Source: an uncultured Oscillibacter sp.
GTDB lineage: Bacteria; Bacillota; Clostridia; Oscillospirales; Oscillospiraceae
Reading direction: 5' to 3'
Length of the DNA stretch: 7,303 nt
Assembly: GCA_946183175.1 (NCBI GenBank)
Contig: CAMHBH010000110.1
Span: 1-7,303, forward strand
A program made the translations under genes and the position numbers. The notes under the pieces were generated by a model that did no database searches, was not told the DNA's origin, and saw only the letters and a list, made by a program, of their open reading frames with translations. Below, one piece after another: positions 1 through 5,331 of the stretch; the stretch's first letter is position 1, and every line of letters begins with the position of its first letter.

Positions 1-1405
1 AGAGCTTGTCGTTGCCGTAAATCTTATCGGCGCGGGCCTTCTCGACGTTGAGCATTTTCCCCCACATGGACAAAATCGCCTGAAAGCGCGAATCACGGCC
101 CTGAATCGCCGAACCGGCGGCGGAATCGCCCTCGACAATGTAGATTTCGCACAGGGCGGGATCGCGCTCGTTGCAGTCCTGTAGCTTGTCGGGCATTTGC
201 CCGGACTCCAGCCCGGTCTTACGGCGTATGGATTCCCGCGCCTTTTTGGCGGCCTCGCGGGCGCGGCTGGCCGTCATGGCCTTGTCGATAATCGCGCGGG
301 CCGTCTGCGGGTTCTCCTCTAAGAACGTCTCCAGCTTGTCGGAGACCATCGCGTTGACGAGCGTCCGCATTTCGGAGTTGCCCAGCTTCGATTTCGTCTG
401 CCCCTCGAACTGCGCCTCCGTGAGCTTGACGGATATCACGCAAGTCAGGCCCTCGCGGCAGTCCTCGCCGGAGACCTTTTCGTCGTCTTTCAACAGCTTC
501 ATGCGGTGCCCGTAGGCGTTGAGCACGGAAGTCAGGGCGCGCTTGAAGCCCTCCTCGTGCATGCCGCCTTCGGGCGTGTGGACGTTGTTGGCGAACGAGA
601 AAATAGTCTCGTTGTAGCCGTCGTTGTACTGCATGGCGATTTCGGCGACGGAATCGCCGCGCTGCGCGGTCATGTAGATGACTTCGGGGTGCAACGGCTC
701 GCGGTTCTTGTTCAGCCACGTCACGAACTCCCGGATTCCGCCCCGGTAGCACATGGAATGCTCCTGTTCCATGCCGGGGCGGGCGTCGACGGTGCGGATA
801 TGCAACCCCGCCGTCAGGAACGCTTCCTCCCTCATGCGTGTGCGGAGAATGTCGTAATCGTAGACAGTATCCTCGAAAATTTCGGGGTCGGGCTTGAATG
901 TGACGGTTGTGCCCGTGCGGTCGGTCGTGCCGACAATCGTCATGGGTTCGTCGACCTCCCCGCGCCGGAACTTCATCTCGTAGATTTTGCCGTCGCGGTG
1001 AACCTGAACCGTCAGCCACTCGGAAAGGGCGTTGACCACGGACGCGCCAACGCCGTGCAGGCCCCCGGAGACTTTGTAGCCGCCGCCGCCGAACTTCCCC
1101 CCGGCGTGCAGAACGGTGTACACGACTTCGAGGGCGGGGCGTCCGGTCTGGGCCTGGGTGTCGACGGGGATGCCGCGCCCGTTGTCGGTGACGGTAATCG
1201 TGTCGCCGTCGTTGATTTGTACCAGAATCTCCGTGCAGAACCCGGCGAGGGCCTCGTCTACGCAGTTGTCGACGATTTCGTAGACCAGATGGTGCAAACC
1301 GCTGGAAGAGGTCGAGCCGATATACATTCCGGGGCGTTTCCGGACGGCCTCGAGGCCTTCCAGAACCTGAATTTCAGAGGCGTCATACGCGTTTGTGACT
1401 TCCAT
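1..1405 (-). CDS. gyrB: DNA gyrase subunit B, N-terminal 468 codons (3' end outside window)
   Basis: ATPase subunit of the type IIA topoisomerase that introduces negative supercoils, acting with GyrA in the cytoplasm. Translation from the ATG at 1405-1403 begins MEVTNAYDASEIQVLEGLEA and runs open to the window edge. The GHKL ATPase domain occupies about residues 1-222: E43 and N47 in YEIVDN, D74 in TDNGRG, and the glycine-rich lid SGGLHGVG at 113-120. The transducer domain follows to about 392, with the QTK loop at 336-338 (K338 contacts the ATP phosphate in the family). The TOPRIM domain starts with EGDSAAG at 425-431, E425 being the metal-binding glutamate, then GKMLNVEKAR. The later TOPRIM DxD pair and tail, about 170 residues by family length, are missing because of the window edge. 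An AGGAAAGG ribosome site lies 9 nt before the ATG. The paralogue ParE is the alternative, but the lid and the LNVEKAR segment favour GyrB. It is divergent from secA. Confidence 0.95.
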   Translation of the reverse strand, partial: MEVTNAYDASEIQVLEGLEAVRKRPGMYIGSTSSSGLHHLVYEIVDNCVDEALAGFCTEILVQINDGDTITVTDNGRGIPVDTQAQTGRPALEVVYTVLHAGGKFGGGGYKVSGGLHGVGASVVNALSEWLTVQVHRDGKIYEMKFRRGEVDEPMTIVGTTDRTGTTVTFKPDPEIFEDTVYDYDILRTRMREEAFLTAGLHIRTVDARPGMEQEHSMCYRGGIREFVTWLNKNREPLHPEVIYMTAQRGDSVAEIAMQYNDGYNETIFSFANNVHTPEGGMHEEGFKRALTSVLNAYGHRMKLLKDDEKVSGEDCREGLTCVISVKLTEAQFEGQTKSKLGNSEMRTLVNAMVSDKLETFLEENPQTARAIIDKAMTASRAREAAKKARESIRRKTGLESGQMPDKLQDCNERDPALCEIYIVEGDSAAGSAIQGRDSRFQAILSMWGKMLNVEKARADKIYGNDKL

Positions 1406-1413
1406 GGTGGGTT

Positions 1414-1421
1414 TCCTTTCC
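1414..1421 (-). promoter_or_regulatory. Ribosome binding site of gyrB
   Basis: The minus strand reads AGGAAAGG then AAACCCACC and ATG, a 9-nt gap. This purine-rich box fixes the gyrB start at 1405. Nearly the same box, AGGAAAGGG, precedes pgeF, where its spacing bears on the choice of start codon. Confidence 0.75.
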
Positions 1422-1442
1422 TAGACCGTGGTTTGATTCTCT

Positions 1443-1471
1443 ATTGTACCACACTTTCCCCAAAAACAAAA
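1443..1471 (-). promoter_or_regulatory. Predicted gyrB promoter (extended -10)
   Basis: Read on the minus strand, a TACAAT -10 element (1448-1443) is preceded by TGG, giving the TGn extended -10 form. The -35 position at 17-bp spacing (TTTTGT, 1471-1466) is a poor match, which fits reliance on the extended -10. Directly upstream of it, plus-strand positions 1472-1503 are AT-rich in an otherwise GC-rich window and could act as an UP-like element. The start site would be near 1436, leaving a leader of about 30 nt before the gyrB ATG at 1405. This is a prediction from motif and spacing only. Confidence 0.55.
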
Positions 1472-1543
1472 GCGCAATTTATCATTTTGACACAAATTTT
1501 TTCTCCCCGCCCTATTCTGGCCCCGCCCCGCGTAATTTTCTCT

Positions 1544-1572
1544 TTGCAATCCGCGCGGGAATGTGGTATGCT
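1544..1572 (+). promoter_or_regulatory. Predicted sigma-A type promoter of secA
   Basis: TTGCAA (1544-1549) and TATGCT (1567-1572) are separated by exactly 17 bp. A TG dinucleotide at 1564-1565, one base before the -10, adds the extended -10 feature. The start site would fall near 1579, giving a leader of about 45 nt before the secA ATG at 1624. A CCGCGCGG palindrome sits inside the spacer (1551-1558), and a second copy lies just after the predicted start site. The elements are seen directly; promoter activity is inferred. Confidence 0.7.
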
Positions 1573-1599
1573 GTACGGGCAAACAGCCGCCCCGCGCGG
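1551..1599. repeat. Two copies of palindromic CCGCGCGG flanking the secA -10/start site
   Basis: The perfect 8-bp palindrome CCGCGCGG occurs at 1551-1558 and 1592-1599, 41 bp apart start to start, close to four helical turns. The first lies between the -35 and -10 elements, the second about 13-20 nt past the predicted start site. The flanks are similar (GGGAATG versus GGATAATG). The placement would suit an operator pair, but a GC-rich genome yields such strings by chance more often than average, so function is unproven. Confidence 0.5.
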
Positions 1600-1609
1600 A
1601 TAATGTTAC

Positions 1610-1615
1610 AAGGAG
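1610..1615 (+). promoter_or_regulatory. Ribosome binding site that sets the secA start
   Basis: AAGGAG lies 8 nt upstream of the ATG at 1624, which begins MGLFKKLFGDYSTRELRS, the usual SecA N-terminus. The open frame extends back to an ATG at 1444, but that extension crosses the predicted secA promoter and the AT-rich intergenic region, so 1624 is the start. Confidence 0.85.
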
Positions 1616-1623
1616 TTTTTTCT

Positions 1624-4380
1624 ATGGGACTTTTCAAGAAGCTATTCGGGGACTACAGCACGCGCGAACTGCGGAGTATCAACCCCATAGCCGACAAAAT
1701 CGAGGCGATGGCCGACGAGTACAAGGCCATGCCCGACAGCGCCTTACAGGCCAAAACCGCGGAGTTCAAGCGCCGCCTCTCCGAGGGCGAGACGCTCGAC
1801 GACATTCTCCCGGAGGCGTTCGCGACCGTCCGGGAGGCCGCCGACCGCGTGCTGGGACTGCGCCCCTACCGCGTACAGCTCGTCGGCGGTATCGTGCTCC
1901 ACCAGGGGCGTATCGCCGAGATGAAGACCGGTGAAGGCAAAACCCTTGTCGCGACGCTCCCCGCCTACCTCAACGCCCTGACCGGCAACGGCGTACACAT
2001 TGTGACGGTCAACGACTACCTCGCCACCCGCGACAGCGAATGGATGGGCAAAGTACACCGCTTCTTAGGCCTGAAAGTCGGCTTAATTGTCCACGGCCTC
2101 ACCACCCAGCAGCGGCAGGAGGCCTACAACGCCGATATCACCTACGGCACCAACAACGAGATGGGCTTCGACTACCTCCGCGACAATATGTGTATCTACG
2201 AGACGGAGCTTGTACAGCGCGGGCACGCGTTCGCAATCGTCGACGAAGTCGACTCGATTCTTATCGACGAGGCCCGTACCCCGCTGATTATCTCCGGACA
2301 GGGCGAGAACTCCACGCAGTTGTACGATATGGCGGAGATGTTCGTCGCGGGGCTCCGCAAGCGCGTGGTCGTACAGGTCGACAATAAGGAAGAAGAGGAA
2401 GAGCTGGGAATCGACGCCGATTACGTCGTCGACGAGAAGGCCAAGACGGCTACCCTGACCGCCGACGGTATCGCGAAAGCGGAGGCGTTCTTCCATCTGG
2501 AAAACCTCGCCGACCCGGCCAACGCCACGATTTCGCACCACATCAACCAGGCCCTGCGCGCACACGGCACCATGAAACGCGACGTGGATTACGTCGTCAA
2601 GGACGGCGAAATCATCATCGTCGACGAGTTCACCGGGCGGCTGATGTTCGGGCGGCGCTATTCCAACGGGCTCCACCAGGCGATTGAGGCCAAGGAGCAC
2701 GTCAAGGTACAGAAGGAAAACAAGACCCTCGCCACGATTACTTTCCAGAACTACTTCCGCCTCTACAAGAAGCTCTCCGGCATGACGGGTACCGCCATGA
2801 CGGAGCAGGAGGAGTTCGGCACCATCTACAACCTCGACATCATCGAAATTCCGACGAACCGCCCCAACGCCCGGAAAGACCATCACGACGTAGTATACAA
2901 GACGGAGGCCGGGAAGTTCCGCGCGGTCATCAATCAGATTCGGGAGTGTCACGAGAAGGGACAGCCCGTGCTTGTGGGCACGGTGTCCATTGAGAAGAAC
3001 GAGTTGCTGTCGAAACTGCTTGCCAAAGAGGGAATCAAGCATAACCTCCTGAACGCCAAGAACCACGAAAAAGAGGCCGAAATCGTGGCGCAGGCGGGCA
3101 AATACGGCGCGGTCACGGTCTCGACGAACATGGCCGGACGTGGTACCGACATCATGCTGGGCGGCAACGCGGAGTATCTGGCGCGCGCCGACCTGGTACG
3201 CGCCGGGTACGAGGAGGAAATCATCGTCGACGCCACCGGGTACGCCGAGACCAGCAACGAAAAGATTCTCGAAGCGCGGGCACTGTTCGCGGAACGCATG
3301 GCCTACCATAAGGGTATCATCGCCGAGGAGGCCGACAAAGTACGCGCGGCGGGCGGACTGTTCATCGTGGGCACGGAGCGCCACGAGTCGCGGCGTATCG
3401 ACAACCAGTTACGCGGGCGCGCGGGGCGTCAGGGCGACCCCGGCGAGACACGCTTCTACATTTCGCTGGAAGACGACTTAATGAGGCTGTTCGGCGGCGA
3501 CCGTATCACGGCCCTGATGGACAGATTAGACCTCGACGAAGATACGCCCATTGAGAACAGAATGCTCACGAAGGCCATCGAAAACGCACAGACGACGGTC
3601 GAATCGAGAAACTTCCAGTCCCGGAAGTCCGTGCTCGAGTACGACGACGTGATGAACAAACAGCGCGAGATTATCTACGACCAGCGCCGGCAGGTACTCG
3701 ACGGGCGCGACCTCAAGGAAACCATCCTCAACATGATGCGGACATCCATAGAGAATCACCTGTCGCTTGCGTTCGGGGCCAAGTCCGTACTCGACGCCGA
3801 CGATATCCGCGAGACCCTCAAAGGCCTGGAGGGAATGTACTTCCTTCCGGGCGCGGTGCGGGTAACGGAGAACATGGACGAGGCGTCGCTGACGGACGCG
3901 TGTGTGTCGGCGGCGCTGGAGACCTACGAGCGCAAGGAGCGCGAGATTACGCCGCCGATTATGCGCGAAATCGAGCGCGTTATCATGTTGCGCGTCGTCG
4001 ACGAATACTGGATGGATCATATCGACGCGATGGACGACCTGAAACAGGGTATCCGTTTGCAGGCCTACGGCAACAACGACCCCGTGGACGCCTACAAGCG
4101 CGAATCCTTGCAGATGTTCGAGGAGATGATATCGGCGATTCAGGACGAGACCGTCCGGCGTCTCTACGCCGTACAAGTGCGCAAAAATGAGGAAGTGCGC
4201 CGGGAACGCGTCGCGAAGGCGACTTCCGAGAATGTCGGCGGGGACGGTTCCGCGCCGAAGAAACAGCCGAAGAAAGTGGTCAAAATCGGGCGGAATGACC
4301 CGTGCCCGTGCGGGAGCGGGAAGAAGTGGAAGAAGTGTACCTGCGCCGAGTACCACCCCGATTTGAAATCGTCCGTCTGA
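1624..4380 (+). CDS. secA: Protein translocase ATPase SecA
   Basis: Motor ATPase that pushes unfolded preproteins through the SecYEG channel. It works at the inner face of the cytoplasmic membrane. The protein is 918 aa, complete, and slightly longer than E. coli (901) or B. subtilis (841) SecA. In order: NBD1 with Walker A TGEGKT at 102-107 and Walker B VDEVD at 206-210; the preprotein cross-linking domain at about 225-370, with an acidic KEEEEE stretch near 255; NBD2 with GRGTDI at 505-510 and the arginine-finger motif RGRAGRQGD at 597-605; an NBD2 insertion at about 515-570, as in clostridial SecA; then the helical scaffold and wing (YDDVMNKQRE at 673-682) and a basic linker. The C-terminal SEC-C zinc motif CPCGSGKKWKKCTC (894-907) has its last ligand displaced: the usual Cys-Cys or Cys-His pair is Cys905-Thr-Cys907. 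It has its own promoter and probably shares a transcript with pgeF. prfB, the common downstream neighbour in Bacillota, is absent. Confidence 0.98.
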   Translation: MGLFKKLFGDYSTRELRSINPIADKIEAMADEYKAMPDSALQAKTAEFKRRLSEGETLDDILPEAFATVREAADRVLGLRPYRVQLVGGIVLHQGRIAEMKTGEGKTLVATLPAYLNALTGNGVHIVTVNDYLATRDSEWMGKVHRFLGLKVGLIVHGLTTQQRQEAYNADITYGTNNEMGFDYLRDNMCIYETELVQRGHAFAIVDEVDSILIDEARTPLIISGQGENSTQLYDMAEMFVAGLRKRVVVQVDNKEEEEELGIDADYVVDEKAKTATLTADGIAKAEAFFHLENLADPANATISHHINQALRAHGTMKRDVDYVVKDGEIIIVDEFTGRLMFGRRYSNGLHQAIEAKEHVKVQKENKTLATITFQNYFRLYKKLSGMTGTAMTEQEEFGTIYNLDIIEIPTNRPNARKDHHDVVYKTEAGKFRAVINQIRECHEKGQPVLVGTVSIEKNELLSKLLAKEGIKHNLLNAKNHEKEAEIVAQAGKYGAVTVSTNMAGRGTDIMLGGNAEYLARADLVRAGYEEEIIVDATGYAETSNEKILEARALFAERMAYHKGIIAEEADKVRAAGGLFIVGTERHESRRIDNQLRGRAGRQGDPGETRFYISLEDDLMRLFGGDRITALMDRLDLDEDTPIENRMLTKAIENAQTTVESRNFQSRKSVLEYDDVMNKQREIIYDQRRQVLDGRDLKETILNMMRTSIENHLSLAFGAKSVLDADDIRETLKGLEGMYFLPGAVRVTENMDEASLTDACVSAALETYERKEREITPPIMREIERVIMLRVVDEYWMDHIDAMDDLKQGIRLQAYGNNDPVDAYKRESLQMFEEMISAIQDETVRRLYAVQVRKNEEVRRERVAKATSENVGGDGSAPKKQPKKVVKIGRNDPCPCGSGKKWKKCTCAEYHPDLKSSV

Positions 4381-4390
4381 ACGCGAAACG

Positions 4391-4417
4391 CCGCCTCCCC
4401 GCACGCCGGGGAGGCGG
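4391..4417 (+). other. Strong GC hairpin in the secA-pgeF gap, lacking a U-tract
   Basis: CCGCCTCCCC (4391-4400) pairs perfectly with GGGGAGGCGG (4408-4417), with a 7-nt loop whose end bases can also pair. It starts 10 nt after the secA stop. The bases after it (AAGGCCTACTAATC) contain no U-run on either strand, so it is not a canonical intrinsic terminator. It may protect the secA 3' end from exonucleases, cause a pause, or partly reduce read-through into pgeF, whose start is 23 nt beyond the stem. These roles are inference. Confidence 0.65.
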
Positions 4418-4440
4418 AAGGCCTACTAATCAGGAAAGGG

Positions 4441-5271
4441 ATGTCCGCCGTGTCGTTTATCACCCACATCACCACGCAATGGGAAAGCGAAATCGTCTGG
4501 TACACGTCCTCGCAGCTCGCCGACGCCCCGCACGGCTTTTCGACGCGCCGGGGCGGGGTGTCGGGGCCGCCGTGGGACAGTCTCAACCTGGGCCCCGGGC
4601 GCGGCGACGTACCCGCGCACGTCGCCGAGAACTACCGCCGCTTCTGTACGCTCATCGGCGCGGACGCGGAGCGCGTCGTACTCGCCAGGCAGGTACACGA
4701 AACCACCGTCCGGACAGTCACGGCGCGCGACGCCGGGAAGGGCCTCCATACCCCCCGCGACTACACCGCCGACGCCCTCATTACGGTGGAATCGGGTTTG
4801 CCGCTGGTGGTTTTCTCCGCCGACTGCGGGATTATCCTGTTGCGCGACCCAGTGACGGGGGCCGTAGGGGCCGTACATGCCGGGTGGCGCGGGTGTGCCG
4901 GGGGAATCGTCGAGAAGGCCGTCGCGGAACTGTGCAGGCTGTCGGGCGCGGACGCCTCCCGGGTACGCGCCGCGATTGGGCCGTGTATCGGGCAGGGCTG
5001 TTTCGAGACCGACAGCGACGTACCCGACGCCATGCGGGCCAGTTTAGGGGAGCGCGCGGAGGCCCATTTCCGCTACGACTACGCCCGCAACAAGTGGAAA
5101 GTAGACCTGGCGGGCCTCAACCGCGAATGGCTCTTACGCGCGGGGGTTCCGGCGGGGCAGATTGACGTACTGCGTATCTGTACGGCGTGCCACCCGGAGC
5201 TGTTCTGGTCGCACCGCAAGATGGGCGACGCCCGCGGCGTACAGGCCGCTATGATTATGAAGGCCGAATAA
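4441..5271 (+). CDS. pgeF: Peptidoglycan editing factor PgeF (YfiH/YlmD/LACC1 family)
   Basis: Cytoplasmic enzyme of the former 'multicopper laccase domain' (DUF152) family. Members have been shown to act on purine nucleosides, and E. coli YfiH removes wrongly incorporated L-serine from UDP-MurNAc, so it proofreads the first amino acid of the peptidoglycan stem. The protein is 276 aa, the normal family length. The conserved blocks are all present: HGFSTRRGGVS at 31-41, PWDSLNLG at 44-51, RQVHETTV at 83-90, FSADCGIILL at 125-134, AVHAGWRG at 144-151, IGPCIG at 179-184, and a C-terminal CTACHPELFWSHRK at 247-260. The metal-site trio is H86, C129 and H146. The gene begins 60 nt after secA with no clear promoter between, so co-transcription is likely. 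The ATG at 4441 directly abuts AGGAAAGGG. A GTG at 4450 in the same frame would give 273 aa and a more usual spacing, so the start is uncertain by three codons. Confidence 0.94.
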   Translation: MSAVSFITHITTQWESEIVWYTSSQLADAPHGFSTRRGGVSGPPWDSLNLGPGRGDVPAHVAENYRRFCTLIGADAERVVLARQVHETTVRTVTARDAGKGLHTPRDYTADALITVESGLPLVVFSADCGIILLRDPVTGAVGAVHAGWRGCAGGIVEKAVAELCRLSGADASRVRAAIGPCIGQGCFETDSDVPDAMRASLGERAEAHFRYDYARNKWKVDLAGLNREWLLRAGVPAGQIDVLRICTACHPELFWSHRKMGDARGVQAAMIMKAE

Positions 5272-5275
5272 CAAG

Positions 5276-5310
5276 AAAAGTCCCTCTCCGGAACCCCGGG
5301 AGGGACTTTT
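5276..5310. terminator. Bidirectional intrinsic terminator between convergent genes
   Basis: AAAAGTCCCTC (5276-5286) pairs perfectly with GAGGGACTTTT (5300-5310), an 11-bp stem that U-G and C-G pairs can extend inward. On the plus strand the stem ends in TTTT just after pgeF (stop at 5271). On the minus strand it ends in CTTTTCTTGTT, 21 nt after the stop of the SLH gene at 5332. The symmetric A/U flanks and position between converging genes support termination in both directions. Confidence 0.9.
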
Positions 5311-5331
5311 GACGTTATACGAATTTCCGAA

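Noticed and set aside
1487..1518. TTGACA (1487-1492) with TATTCT (1513-1518) as an alternative secA promoter
   Set aside because: The spacer is 20 bp, too long for a normal sigma-A promoter. The pair at 1544/1567 has the ideal 17-bp spacing and an extended -10.
506..1603. 365-codon plus-strand open frame antisense to gyrB
   Set aside because: gyrB motifs are continuous on the other strand over the same bases. This frame has no start signal and runs through the divergent promoter region.
1444..1623. 60-codon N-terminal extension of SecA
   Set aside because: It crosses the predicted promoter and non-coding AT-rich sequence. The ATG at 1624 has a good ribosome site and gives the family's normal N-terminus.
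2083..3384. 433-codon open frame on the minus strand inside secA
   Set aside because: It lies fully antisense to a secA frame with intact family motifs. Its product is valine- and leucine-rich with no recognisable domain, as expected from the mirror of GC-rich codons.
3526..4404. 292-codon minus-strand open frame over the secA 3' half
   Set aside because: Shadow of secA with an unlikely composition and no ribosome site.
4302..5165. 287-codon plus-strand frame overlapping secA and pgeF
   Set aside because: The product is an arginine-rich shadow of the pgeF frame. PgeF has all family motifs in the frame starting at 4441.
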